A DNA stretch of 64,000 nt from Acidimicrobiia bacterium UBA5794 (GTDB lineage Bacteria > Actinomycetota > Acidimicrobiia > Spongiisociales > UBA5794), in the NCBI GenBank assembly GCA_002418265.1, contig DIDS01000019.1, positions 4,223 through 68,222 on the forward strand. The letters are read 5' to 3'. Shown one piece after another: positions 9,833 to 17,549 of the stretch. Position 1 is the first letter of the stretch, and each line of letters begins with the position of its first letter. The translations under genes were made by a program, and so were the position numbers. The notes below the pieces were generated by a model. It was not told the DNA's origin. It worked only from the letters and a program-made list of their open reading frames with translations, and made no database searches.

Positions 9833-10194
9833 CGTTCAACACGCATCGAAGCCGTTGACGTCAGTGTCACGGTGAAACCACCGAAGATCGGTGTCGCGAC
9901 CCGGTACGGAAGCGAAACGTTCACCGTGGCCTTCTGACCGACCGTTGCAGGACGCGACACGGAGATGCGGGCATTGGCGGCAAGGCCACCGAGGGCTGAT
10001 CGCACCGCGGAGGCCGCTCGTGCCGTGTCAGGAAACGCTGCAGCTTCACGCGCCCCTTCCCGAGTTGCGTGAATCAACTGGATCTCGGAACGCGCAATAA
10101 CGGCAACCTCAACAATCCCGAACAGCAACACGAGGACAAGTGGTAGCACGAGCGCAAACTCGACAACTGCCGACCCGGGCTCACCGCGCATCAT
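9829..10194 (-). CDS. tadE: TadE-like pilus assembly pseudopilin
   Basis: A 121-residue TadE-family protein. It has a short positively charged leader, then the class III pilin-like segment GSAVVEFALVLPLVLVLLFG at residues 7-26, with the conserved Glu after the processing site (VVEFALVLP). The rest is a small extracellular domain. TadE pseudopilins are cleaved by the TadV prepilin peptidase and take part in Flp pilus assembly; no peptidase gene is seen in this window. Starts overlap: ATGA with the pilin gene upstream and ATGA with the tadG-like gene downstream. Confidence 0.87.
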   Translation of the reverse strand: MMRGEPGSAVVEFALVLPLVLVLLFGIVEVAVIARSEIQLIHATREGAREAAAFPDTARAASAVRSALGGLAANARISVSRPATVGQKATVNVSLPYRVATPIFGGFTVTLTSTASMRVER

Positions 10195-10358
10195 GCAATG
10201 GTTGCAAACGAGACGACCTTTTCAATGACGGTGTTGAAGAACGATGGGAGTGCGTCAGTCGTCGATGCCCACGTGATGAGTGCGAGCGCAACGATCGCAG
10301 CAGCCACGAGCACCAGTGCGTACTCGGCCGTCGCCTGTCCGGATTCTGATTTGATCAT
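10191..10358 (-). CDS. Flp-type pilin, DUF4244-like
   Basis: A 55-residue protein, MIKSESGQATAEYALVLV at the start, then a hydrophobic helix to about residue 35 and a short C-terminus ending VVSFATIA. The GQATAEYALVLVAAA core matches small actinobacterial Flp/DUF4244 proteins found between tadC and tadE. The Gly-Glu-Tyr pattern suggests prepilin processing. The start at 10358 is fixed by AAGGAG 6 bases upstream; a longer frame would run through the 13-bp repeats. It is the likely main pilus subunit of the locus. Confidence 0.83.
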   Translation of the reverse strand: MIKSESGQATAEYALVLVAAAIVALALITWASTTDALPSFFNTVIEKVVSFATIA

Positions 10359-10367
10359 GGAGATCTC

Positions 10368-10432
10368 CTTTCGGGAAGTGCTTTCGGGAAGTGCTTTCGG
10401 GAAGTGCTTGAGTGAAGTGCTTGGGTGAAACG
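10368..10432. repeat. Five 13-bp tandem repeats between tadC and the pilin gene
   Basis: Three perfect copies of CTTTCGGGAAGTG (10368-10380, 10381-10393, 10394-10406) are followed by two degenerate copies (CTTGAGTGAAGTG 10407-10419, CTTGGGTGAAACG 10420-10432). The array fills the gap from the tadC stop to the ribosome binding site of the pilin gene. The 13-bp unit is not a multiple of 3, and the frame through it lacks a plausible start. Confidence 0.92.
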
Positions 10433-11044
10433 TCACAGTGTGAGCTTCGAAACACCGCCAACCACCGCAGGGACGACGGCTACAAGGAGGAACCCGGGGA
10501 GAATCAACAGGGCGAGCGGGAACAGCATCTTGACGGGGAGACGGGCAAGACGCTCATCGTGACGCGCATTGTCTCGTTCTCGTTCCGTGTCACTGAGCCC
10601 GCGAAGTTCCGTCCCAAGCCTCGCCCCCGAAGATGCAGACAAACGAGCGATCCGGAACATGACCTCAATCGGTGTCGGATCCGACTCGGGATCGATCGGT
10701 GTGTTTCGGTTGGCTCGCCTGAGATGACGTCCGAGATCTTCGGAGACGTGGGGGCGAACGAAGCGGCTTGCCGTGGAGACGGCGATCGGGAAGGACACCC
10801 CTGCCTCCACCCCACTGGCAACCAGATCGATCGCAGTCAACTCGTCAGCACGGTCCAGGGCTGACTTCAGCCGCATCGAATGGATCCTTCTTGCGTGGAC
10901 AACTCCAAAGTGTGACGCTGCGTACACGATCCCCAAGGCAGGGTGGACGCCGGCTGCCGCGATCCCGGGTGCGATCAATCGTCGATGGGGAAGCTGGAGA
11001 ACCAATCCATAGGCAACGGCGACAGCGAGAGCCACGACAATCAT
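10433..11044 (-). CDS. tadC: Tad secretion inner-membrane protein TadC-like
   Basis: A 203-residue type II secretion system F-domain protein. It has an N-terminal membrane helix, a cytoplasmic four-helix F domain (about residues 60-160, with ADELTAIDLVASGVEAGVSF), and a C-terminal hydrophobic helix PLALLILPGFLLVAVVPAVVG. This matches TadC of actinobacterial Tad loci, which are shorter than the proteobacterial protein. The start overlaps the tadB stop (ATGA at 11041-11044). With TadB it should form the platform on which the TadA ATPase drives pilin polymerisation. Confidence 0.85.
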   Translation of the reverse strand: MIVVALAVAVAYGLVLQLPHRRLIAPGIAAAGVHPALGIVYAASHFGVVHARRIHSMRLKSALDRADELTAIDLVASGVEAGVSFPIAVSTASRFVRPHVSEDLGRHLRRANRNTPIDPESDPTPIEVMFRIARLSASSGARLGTELRGLSDTERERDNARHDERLARLPVKMLFPLALLILPGFLLVAVVPAVVGGVSKLTL

Positions 11045-11703
11045 GTTGCTGCCCTCGATGAGATCGCGAACACCAATGCGGTTCCTGCGATTTGTAGCGT
11101 TGCTCCGACCACCATGGGAATCATCACGACAGCTCCACGAGGCTCGGGGATACCCCGAACGGCAACGACAAGGGCGGTGAGGGCAAGGGGCGCCACCCCG
11201 ACAACCCAGGCCGACAAACGAATCTGCGCGAGCGAGGATCGCTTCTTTCTTTCACGTAGCTCTGTGGCTTTCGCACGCTCAGCAAAAGCTTCAAGGGATG
11301 CAGCAACCGACGACCCGGTGTGCTGGGACATTGCACACATCGCGGCGAATGGTCTCCCATTTGTTGGCATCGTCGACGTCATCGCATCGCCGATCTCTGT
11401 GATCGAGGCACCGGTGGCGCACAGTCTGCGAGCATCGGTGGTCACCAGCGGACTCGTACTCGTGGAGATCGCATGACGCAGGGTTCCCCCTGCGGTCACA
11501 ACACCCGCCAGCGATCGCAGGAGTGCAACCTCTGAAGATGCCGACGTTTTTTCCGTCCGCTTTCGCCAACCGTACAGGGCTGCCACCGCGATGAGGCCAA
11601 CCGACCCGTAGACGGGAGCGATCGCAACGACTCCAGCGGCAACGAGGACCGACACGGGGGCGCCAATCAGGATGCCAATCCCGACAATGGCCCAGATCAA
11701 CAC
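11041..11703 (-). CDS. tadB: Tad secretion inner-membrane protein TadB-like
   Basis: A 220-residue F-domain protein with two N-terminal membrane helices (about residues 3-45), a cytoplasmic helical domain (LLRSLAGVVTAGGTLRHAIS) and a C-terminal pair of helices (WVVGVAPLALTALVVAV and the final IPMVVGATLQIAGTALVFAI). It starts with GTG and overlaps the end of tadA by 7 bp. Companion to TadC in the Flp pilus platform. Confidence 0.85.
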   Translation of the reverse strand: MLIWAIVGIGILIGAPVSVLVAAGVVAIAPVYGSVGLIAVAALYGWRKRTEKTSASSEVALLRSLAGVVTAGGTLRHAISTSTSPLVTTDARRLCATGASITEIGDAMTSTMPTNGRPFAAMCAMSQHTGSSVAASLEAFAERAKATELRERKKRSSLAQIRLSAWVVGVAPLALTALVVAVRGIPEPRGAVVMIPMVVGATLQIAGTALVFAISSRAAT

Positions 11704-12758
11704 GGGTACACCTCCTCGAGTCCGTCACGCCCGACGTGGGAAATCGTCCGGACCTTGCGCCCGCTGTCGGTTCGGTGAACAAATACGATCACATCGAACG
11801 CCGACAGGATCTGGGTGCGGACGGTCTTTGATGACATGCCTGTCCCGATCATCGATGCGAGTGCTTCGATCCGATCAAGTGCTTCATCGGGGCCGTTTGC
11901 GTGCACCGTGGACATCGACCCGGCGTGGCCGGTGTTGAGAGCCTGAATCATGTCGGCCGCTTCGGTACCGCGTACCTCACCGACGATGATGCGGTCTGGT
12001 CGCAGCCTCAGGGCATGGGTGAGAAGCGAACGAATCGTGACCTCGCCCTTTCCCTCAACATTGGGTGGGTGCGCCTCAAGGCGGACGACATGGCCCGAGA
12101 TTCTCAATTCCGCGGAGTCCTCGATGGTGACAATGCGATCCCTTGTGGCGATCGAAGCGCACAGGACGTTGAGAAGCGTTGTCTTACCTGCGCCGGTGCC
12201 TCCCGCGACAAGGATGTTGCGCCGGTCAGCAACGGCATTGACCAAGAGGTCCGCTCCGCTTTGGTCGATTCCCCCGAGCTCCACGAGCTCATCCATGTCG
12301 GTCACCGTTTGGAGAAACCGCCTCACGGCGACCACCGGTCCATCGACCGATGCCGGCGGGATAATGGCATGAATCCTCGAGCCATCCGGGAGTCTGGCAT
12401 CGACCGCTGGCACGGCACGGTCGATACGGAGTCCAAGTGGCGCAATCACCCTGCGAACCGCAGCGACGATTGCTTCTTGTGAACCGAACGTGACGTCCGT
12501 CAGGATGAGGTTTCCTTCCCGCTCGATCCAGACTTCTGAGGCCGAGTTGACAAGCACATCGGAAATCGTCGGATCACGGAGCAGTCGCTCGATCGGACCA
12601 AAACCGACCACCGCATCAACGGCGTCGTGAATGACCTGGTGAGGAGCGATTGGTGCCTCATCGCGTTTGAGTGCCGCTGCGGCACGCATCACAGAGGTTC
12701 GGTCGAGCGGCGTGTCGGATCGGACGATCGAGGTCACAATTCGATCCACGGCGTTCAC
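11697..12758 (-). CDS. tadA: Tad secretion ATPase (TadA/CpaF family)
   Basis: Hexameric secretion ATPase of the VirB11/CpaF family that powers Flp pilus assembly. Visible are Walker A GGTGAGKTTLLN (about residues 186-197), the Asp box ATRDRIVTIEDSAELRI, Walker B LRPDRIIVGEVRG and the His box GHAGSMSTVHANGP. I chose GTG at 12758 because it forms a GTGA overlap with the stop of the upstream gene, giving 353 residues; an ATG at 12794 would overlap that gene by 40 bp. Both starts leave the catalytic core intact. Confidence 0.93.
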   Translation of the reverse strand: MNAVDRIVTSIVRSDTPLDRTSVMRAAAALKRDEAPIAPHQVIHDAVDAVVGFGPIERLLRDPTISDVLVNSASEVWIEREGNLILTDVTFGSQEAIVAAVRRVIAPLGLRIDRAVPAVDARLPDGSRIHAIIPPASVDGPVVAVRRFLQTVTDMDELVELGGIDQSGADLLVNAVADRRNILVAGGTGAGKTTLLNVLCASIATRDRIVTIEDSAELRISGHVVRLEAHPPNVEGKGEVTIRSLLTHALRLRPDRIIVGEVRGTEAADMIQALNTGHAGSMSTVHANGPDEALDRIEALASMIGTGMSSKTVRTQILSAFDVIVFVHRTDSGRKVRTISHVGRDGLEEVYPC

Positions 12759-13309
12759 GCAGCGCTCCAGAGTCGTGAAAGCTGCCGAAGCCACGGAGAC
12801 TTCACCGGCATGGAGCGCAGACCCATGAGCGCATCGATCGTTGACCGTCCGGGCCTTGGGAGTATCAATGTGCCTTTGGGGGCAGTGCTTTTGGGAACGG
12901 TCGGTGCAAAGCCAAGCCGCTGATACACGGTCCGTGTGGTCGGGCGGACCATGAACGGTTCAGGGAGGAGTGGAAGAATTGAGATCGCCGTCTCGGGCGG
13001 TGGGGCAGTTGGATTGCACCGAAGCACGGTGTTTGGCCATCGTGCAACCAGTTCGCTCACGACACGAGCGGCCTCGTCGACTCCAATTCCGCCATTCGGG
13101 AGAACCGCAATGGCTTTGGAGCGTGGTTCGAGTTGTGTTCGTGTCGGTCCGTTCGTAACAAGATCCGCCAGCGAGTATTCCGACGCATAGCGTGGGCCAG
13201 CTGGATCAAGGTCGATCACGAGGGTCTCTGCTCTGGTCATCGCAAGACCGATCGGGGTCAGAACACTCAACAAGAGATCGTTTGGCGACCATAGGGCGAC
13301 AACGGACAC
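12755..13309 (-). CDS. CpaE/MinD-like Tad-locus protein lacking a P-loop
   Basis: A 184-residue protein, first in the Tad operon, with AAGGAGG 4 bases before its GTG. Its opening VSVVALWSPNDLLLSVLTP and then ETLVIDLDPAGPRY follow the layout of CpaE/MinD-type ATPases in actinobacterial Tad loci (strand 1, P-loop, helix, strand with LVDLDP). The expected SPKGGVGKTT is replaced by SPNDLLLSVL, so no Walker A is present. The C-terminal part (VLPLLPEPFMVRPTTRTVYQ) has no motif I recognise. A regulatory or localisation role without ATP hydrolysis is inferred. The frame is open further upstream, but that extension is antisense to the HAD gene. Confidence 0.65.
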   Translation of the reverse strand: MSVVALWSPNDLLLSVLTPIGLAMTRAETLVIDLDPAGPRYASEYSLADLVTNGPTRTQLEPRSKAIAVLPNGGIGVDEAARVVSELVARWPNTVLRCNPTAPPPETAISILPLLPEPFMVRPTTRTVYQRLGFAPTVPKSTAPKGTLILPRPGRSTIDALMGLRSMPVKSPWLRQLSRLWSAA

Positions 13310-13408
13310 GGTTCCTCCTTCAACAGGAGGGGAAGCATCGCGAACGTATCGGATCTCGTGCAGCCGTACAAGATGTCTGTTGTGTCGATCGCTTACGAAC
13401 GGGCAGAT

Positions 13409-14209
13409 ATGGCCGATACAATCCCCACGATGACTGAAGCCGCTTTCTTTGACCTCGACAAGACGATCATCGCTGGCTCCTCGACGCTTGCGTTTGGGAA
13501 ACCCCTCTACAAGGCGGGCTTTCTCAGGCGCGGCACGCTGGTGAGATTGGGCGTGGCCCAACTTTCGTACATGCTCTTCGGCGCGGACGAAGGCGACTTG
13601 GAACGGGCAAGGAATGAGATGCTCGATCTTGTATCCGGCTGGCACAAGGCCGAGATCGAGGCGATCGTCGCCCAAACGCTGGACGATGTCATTGAACCGC
13701 TGGTATTTGCAGAGGCATTGTTTCTGATCGATGAACACCGCCGGGCCGGACGCCGGGTATATGTCGTGTCAGCGAGTCCCGAGGAGTTCGTGACACCGAT
13801 CGCCAAGATGGTCGGTATCGACAACGTGATCGCAACGAAGATCCGAACGGACGGGCTCGGAAGGTACGTCCCCGAGCTTGAACGCTATGCGATGGGCCCT
13901 GGCAAGGCCGATGCCATGAAGGAAGTCGCTGCCGAGGACGGCATCGACCTTGAAGGCTCGTTCGCCTACACGGACAGTTTCACCGACATGCCGATGCTTG
14001 AGATCGTCGGCAACCCGGTTCCTGTCAACCCCGAAAAGGAGCTCAGGGAGGCAGCCGAAGAGCGAGGGTGGCAAATCCTTCAGTTCCAACGTCCTGTGAG
14101 TCTCGGACCACGTGTCCCGAGACCACCGAAGAAGGTCTGGCTCATCGCCGGCGCCGGTGCCCTCGGCGTAGCGGCTTTCATTGCAGCAACCCGCAAACGA
14201 CGAGGCTGA
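13409..14209 (+). CDS. HAD-IB family phosphatase with C-terminal membrane anchor
   Basis: A ~266-residue HAD-superfamily hydrolase of the SerB/CicA-like IB subfamily. Motif I is FFDLDKTII, with the nucleophile and acid/base Asp; motif II is VVSASPEEF (about residue 126); motif III/IV is KADAMKEVAAEDG then AYTDSFTDMPML. The C-terminus has a hydrophobic segment KVWLIAGAGALGVAAFI followed by RKRRG, a probable tail anchor. The phosphorylated substrate is unknown; relatives act on phosphoserine or lysophospholipid-type substrates. The start is uncertain between 13409 (MADTIP) and 13430 (MTEAAF). It is divergent from the Tad operon and followed by a strong hairpin. Confidence 0.85.
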   Translation: MADTIPTMTEAAFFDLDKTIIAGSSTLAFGKPLYKAGFLRRGTLVRLGVAQLSYMLFGADEGDLERARNEMLDLVSGWHKAEIEAIVAQTLDDVIEPLVFAEALFLIDEHRRAGRRVYVVSASPEEFVTPIAKMVGIDNVIATKIRTDGLGRYVPELERYAMGPGKADAMKEVAAEDGIDLEGSFAYTDSFTDMPMLEIVGNPVPVNPEKELREAAEERGWQILQFQRPVSLGPRVPRPPKKVWLIAGAGALGVAAFIAATRKRRG

Positions 14210-14221
14210 GGCGCTCTCAAA

Positions 14222-14406
14222 CCCGTCCCCCCTTCAGGGGGGACGGGCGAGTGAAACGAGCCAGGGGGGCGCGCGAGCCTGCGAGCCCCGTCTTCCAGAG
14301 CGCTTCGTTTCTTTGCTGTCCCATCTCTACGCACTCACGTGGTCGCAGGCTCCCCGGCCCCCCTGATTCGACTACGTCGAATCCGTCCCCCCTGAAGGGG
14401 GGACGG
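14222..14406. repeat. Nested GC-rich palindromic element, about 185 bp
   Basis: The left module 14222-14247 is a perfect 11-bp hairpin (CCCGTCCCCCC, loop TTCA, GGGGGGACGGG). The right module 14383-14406 is the reverse complement of its core (CCGTCCCCCC, TGAA, GGGGGGACGG). Between them, arms 14262-14284 and 14343-14365 pair over 19 of 23 positions (CAGGGGGGC and GAGCCTGCGA with their complements). A small hairpin ATTCGAC-TAC-GTCGAAT lies at 14366-14382. The first hairpin, 12 bp after the HAD stop, may also act as a terminator. The symmetry suggests a MITE/REP-like insertion. Confidence 0.85.
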
Positions 14407-14887
14407 CGTTGAGTTCGGGGTCTGATCCGAAGGTCCAATACGCGAGAGCACCGAGAGCAGCGAGTCCGACCACGACCGCAACAATCAGCCACCACGAGCC
14501 CTGCGGGATAAGGGGCTTGGACGGGAGCGGTGCCGTGACATCAGAATCGATGACGACCGAGTCGACACCAAGAGCAATCAGGTCGGTTGTCTCCGAGATG
14601 TCGGATCCACCACCGGCCGGGAATCCCTCAAAGGCGATCTGCCAGTTCTGTGCTGTGGGAAGTACCACCCATGCAATCCATGTTCCGTCACCCTCTGCCA
14701 CCATCGCTGTTGGGGGTAATTCCTCATAGTCGGAGAAGGGTCTGACGATCACCGCCTTGGCCGAGCTGTCGTACACCACCGTCACCTCAACCGTGAGTCC
14801 TTGGGTGTCGTCAATCGCCGAGCCCTCGGCTGCACCAAACGGCGAAGCGAGTGTGACCGCGGCCAAGATTCCGATCAGAAACGACAC
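14372..14887 (-). CDS. Secreted, C-terminally membrane-anchored protein of unknown function
   Basis: About 171 residues. GTG at 14887 starts a signal-peptide-like segment VSFLIGILAAVTLASPFGAAEG. The middle, TVEVTVVYDSSAKAVIVRPF through WVVLPTAQNWQIAFEGFP, looks like a beta-rich extracytoplasmic domain. A membrane helix WWLIVAVVVGLAALGALAYW follows near the C-terminus. The last 12 codons (AVPPSGGTDST) and the stop lie inside the palindromic element at 14372-14406, so the native C-terminus may have been replaced when the element arrived. No family recognised. Confidence 0.6.
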   Translation of the reverse strand: MSFLIGILAAVTLASPFGAAEGSAIDDTQGLTVEVTVVYDSSAKAVIVRPFSDYEELPPTAMVAEGDGTWIAWVVLPTAQNWQIAFEGFPAGGGSDISETTDLIALGVDSVVIDSDVTAPLPSKPLIPQGSWWLIVAVVVGLAALGALAYWTFGSDPELNAVPPSGGTDST

Positions 14888-14959
14888 ACCGGCATCGTAG
14901 GCCGACCGTGCGCAAACGGTGGCCTTCGTGGAACCGTTCTGGCAGGGCTCGTGCAGCAT

Positions 14960-15032
14960 CCACCAACGTTGGCGATGGTGAGGGCGAGTCAGGGGCATCA
15001 CTGGCCGGCGTCAACGCGGCGAACGTTGGTGG
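14960..15032. promoter_or_regulatory. Spaced 11-bp inverted repeat upstream of leuC
   Basis: CCACCAACGTT (14960-14970) and its exact complement AACGTTGGTGG (15022-15032) are separated by 51 bases in the divergent region between the secreted protein (start 14887) and leuC (start 15084). AACGTT is itself palindromic. The pair could be two operator half-sites for a looping repressor, or a long stem in the leader RNA. I see no leucine-rich leader peptide. Confidence 0.45.
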
Positions 15033-15083
15033 ACCCAGCACTAGCCTACGACACGTCCAATGCGACGTCCGATGAGGAGCCAC

Positions 15084-16490
15084 ATGACCGAGCCATCAAC
15101 CCTGTTCGACAAGGTCTGGGCGAGCCATGTGGTACACCAGGAAGAGGACGGACCCGCCCTCCTGTACATCGATCTTCACCTTGTCCATGAAGTGACATCA
15201 CCTCAGGCCTTCGAGTCGATTGCAATGAGCAACCGCATCGTCCGACGTCCCGATCTGACACTTGCAACGATCGACCACGCCGTACCGACAACACCAAGAG
15301 ACCAAGGCATCAACGACCCGATGGCGGCCAGACAAATCGAGACGCTGCGTCGCAACACACGTGAAACCGGAATCAAACTGTTCGATATCGATGACAAACG
15401 TCAAGGCATCGTGCACATCATTGGACCCGAACAGGGTTTGACCCAGCCCGGTATGACGATCGTGTGCGGGGACTCCCACACGGCTACCCACGGTGCGTTC
15501 GGTGCTCTCGCCTTCGGGATCGGAACATCCGAAGTCGAACACGTCTTGGCAACCCAAACCCTCCAACAGGCAAAACCAAAGTCGATGGCCGTGACGGTGG
15601 ACGGTGAGTTGCCAACCGGTGTCACAGCCAAGGACATCATCCTCGCCGTCATTGCGCAAATCGGTACTGCAGGCGGGACTGGCCATGTCATTGAGTACCG
15701 CGGGTCTACGATCGAAGCCCTTTCAATGGAGGGTCGTATGACGGTGTGCAACATGAGCATTGAAGCCGGTGCGCGTGCTGGGATGATCGCACCAGACGAA
15801 ACCACCTTCGCCTACCTGAAGGGCCGACCGATGGCGCCCTCGGGCACCGACTGGGACGTCGCCCTCGAAGCATGGAAACAGCTACGCACCGACGACGGGG
15901 CGACATTTGATGCCGAAATTGTGATCGATGCATCAACCATCGAACCCCATGTTTCGTGGGGGACAAACCCCGGCCAGACCCTTCCCGTTTCTGGGGTACT
16001 CCCCCATCCTGAATCAGCCGATGACCCCATTGAGCGGGACTCCATCGAGCGAGCCCTCACCTACATGGATCTCGAAGCTGGCACTGCGATCACCGACATC
16101 GCCATTGACCGTGTGTTCATCGGATCATGCACCAACGGCCGCATCGAAGACCTTCGTGCAGCCGCAGCCGTTCTTGAAGGCCACACGATTGCCGACACCG
16201 TCACGGGGCTCGTTGTCCCCGGTTCAGGACTCGTCAAGGCACAGGCGGAGGCAGAAGGTCTCGATAGGATCTTCACGGCAGCGGGCCTTGAGTGGCGCGA
16301 GGCTGGATGCTCGATGTGCCTTGGCATGAATCCTGACATCCTCCTACCCGGTGAACGGTGCGCGTCGACGTCGAACCGTAACTTTGAAGGCAGGCAAGGG
16401 CGGGGAGGACGGACCCATCTCGTATCCCCAGAGATGGCGGCGGCAGCCGCTATCCACGGTCATTTCGTCGACATCAGGACCGAAACATGA
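15084..16490 (+). CDS. leuC: 3-isopropylmalate dehydratase large subunit
   Basis: Catalytic aconitase-family subunit that isomerises 2- to 3-isopropylmalate in leucine synthesis with LeuD. The protein has 468 residues with the expected layout: TLFDKVWASHVV at the N-terminus, CGDSHTATHGAFGALAFGIG near 140, then the 4Fe-4S cysteines in FIGSCTNGRIEDL and GCSMCLGMNPD. The ATG at 15084 follows GAGGAG by about 4 bases; an earlier ATG at 15060 has no such site. Its stop overlaps the leuD start (ATGA). No leuA or leuB is in the window. Confidence 0.97.
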   Translation: MTEPSTLFDKVWASHVVHQEEDGPALLYIDLHLVHEVTSPQAFESIAMSNRIVRRPDLTLATIDHAVPTTPRDQGINDPMAARQIETLRRNTRETGIKLFDIDDKRQGIVHIIGPEQGLTQPGMTIVCGDSHTATHGAFGALAFGIGTSEVEHVLATQTLQQAKPKSMAVTVDGELPTGVTAKDIILAVIAQIGTAGGTGHVIEYRGSTIEALSMEGRMTVCNMSIEAGARAGMIAPDETTFAYLKGRPMAPSGTDWDVALEAWKQLRTDDGATFDAEIVIDASTIEPHVSWGTNPGQTLPVSGVLPHPESADDPIERDSIERALTYMDLEAGTAITDIAIDRVFIGSCTNGRIEDLRAAAAVLEGHTIADTVTGLVVPGSGLVKAQAEAEGLDRIFTAAGLEWREAGCSMCLGMNPDILLPGERCASTSNRNFEGRQGRGGRTHLVSPEMAAAAAIHGHFVDIRTET

Positions 16491-17089
16491 ATCCCGTTTC
16501 CATCGTCTCTGGCACTGCAGTTCCGCTCCCGACCGCGGATGTGGACACCGATCAGATCATTCCGAAACAGTTCCTCAAGAGGGTTGAGCGGTCCGGGTTT
16601 GGTGAATTCCTGTTCTTTGACTGGGCAAAAGACAAAGAGGGTGAGCCCGATCCGTCCTTCGTTCTCAACAGACCCGAGTATCGCAACGCGGTCATCTTGG
16701 TAACGGGGAAGAACTTCGGTTCGGGATCGTCACGCGAGCACGCACCGTGGGCCTTGGAGGACTGGGGATTCCAGGCCATCATCGCCCCCTCGTTTGCTGA
16801 CATCTTCAAGACGAACTGCGCCATGATCGGACTCCTCACCGTCGAGCTCTCCCCGACCGAGGTCGACGGGCTCACACTGATGGCTGAAGACCCAGAAAAC
16901 CGGATCACGATCGACCTTGAGAACCAGACCGTGACCGCTGAGGGGTTCGAGGCAACCTTCGACATCGATCCATTTGTCAAACACTGTCTCCTCAACGGAC
17001 TCGATCACATTGCCCTGTCCCTCGAGCACCGCGACGCAATCGACAGCTTTGAAGCAGCGAGGTCAAGCTACAACCCCGTCGTGGCGTGA
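16487..17089 (+). CDS. leuD: 3-isopropylmalate dehydratase small subunit, copy 1
   Basis: Swivel-domain partner of LeuC, 200 residues, normal length. It has DTDQIIPKQFLKRVERSGFG and GKNFGSGSSREHAPWAL, which form the substrate-binding loop. It keeps the usual Leu30 in PKQFLKR. Translation is coupled to leuC through ATGA at 16487-16490, and its stop overlaps the next gene in GTGA. A second copy 1,059 bp downstream differs at 14 of 200 residues by my count. This copy has the intact operon context and is the more likely functional partner. Confidence 0.97.
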   Translation: MNPVSIVSGTAVPLPTADVDTDQIIPKQFLKRVERSGFGEFLFFDWAKDKEGEPDPSFVLNRPEYRNAVILVTGKNFGSGSSREHAPWALEDWGFQAIIAPSFADIFKTNCAMIGLLTVELSPTEVDGLTLMAEDPENRITIDLENQTVTAEGFEATFDIDPFVKHCLLNGLDHIALSLEHRDAIDSFEAARSSYNPVVA

Positions 17090-17448
17090 GCTTCACCCGT
17101 CAGGAACAGGCCCAGGCCATCCTTGAGGGCAAGGCGAGACGGATGGCATCAGCAGTGCTTGGTCGACAAGCAACCACAGGGTCAGACTTCAGGGATGCGC
17201 TGAGCGTGGAACGCATCGATCTCATCTCCGAGATCAAAGACGACGTGGCGCTCAGGGCACTCGGTCAATCGATGGCTGGACCCAAAAACGGGCTCTACAT
17301 CATCGACAAACCCGAGGGATACACCGTGTATCTACAACACAACGGGGAACCGTACGAAGTGTTCACCAATCTCGACTTCAACGCCGCCCGCGACGCTGCC
17401 ATCGACTGCCTCGTCATGATGAACGGCATCCCATACAAGCTCTCGTAA
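17086..17448 (+). CDS. Conserved-looking small protein of unknown function in the leu operon
   Basis: A 120-residue soluble protein starting GTG, with a GTGA overlap with the leuD stop, so it is translated with leuCD. It is rich in acidic and Ala residues; features include ILEGKARRMASAVLGRQ near the start and YIIDKPEGYTVYLQHNGEPY in the C-terminal half. No signal peptide, membrane segment or catalytic motif stands out and I recognise no family. Its first 13 bases recur after the second leuD, which shows the leuD duplication reached into this gene. Confidence 0.72.
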   Translation: MSFTRQEQAQAILEGKARRMASAVLGRQATTGSDFRDALSVERIDLISEIKDDVALRALGQSMAGPKNGLYIIDKPEGYTVYLQHNGEPYEVFTNLDFNAARDAAIDCLVMMNGIPYKLS

Positions 17449-17480
17449 CCGACCAAAGGAGGCACCGGGTACTATTCCCG

Positions 17481-17549
17481 TATCCCCCAGAGATGGCAGC
17501 GGCAACCGCGATCCACGGCCATTTCGTCGACATCAGGAGCCAAACATGA
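17481..17549 (+). pseudogene. Remnant of leuC C-terminus in front of the second leuD
   Basis: This stretch encodes PPEMAAATAIHGHFVDIRSQ and a stop, matching the last 22 or so residues of LeuC (SPEMAAAAAIHGHFVDIRTE). The homology starts near 17479 with one extra C relative to 16421. It has no start codon or gene body. It is the left edge of the duplicated block and keeps the ATGA junction with leuD copy 2. Confidence 0.9.

Noticed and set aside
13310..13738. N-terminal extension of the CpaE-like gene
   Set aside because: It is antisense to the HAD phosphatase; AAGGAGG before the GTG at 13309 fixes a shorter protein.
14222..14247. Purely an intrinsic terminator of the HAD gene
   Set aside because: The stem is strong but lacks a T-run, and its reverse-complement partner at 14383-14406 makes a larger element more likely.
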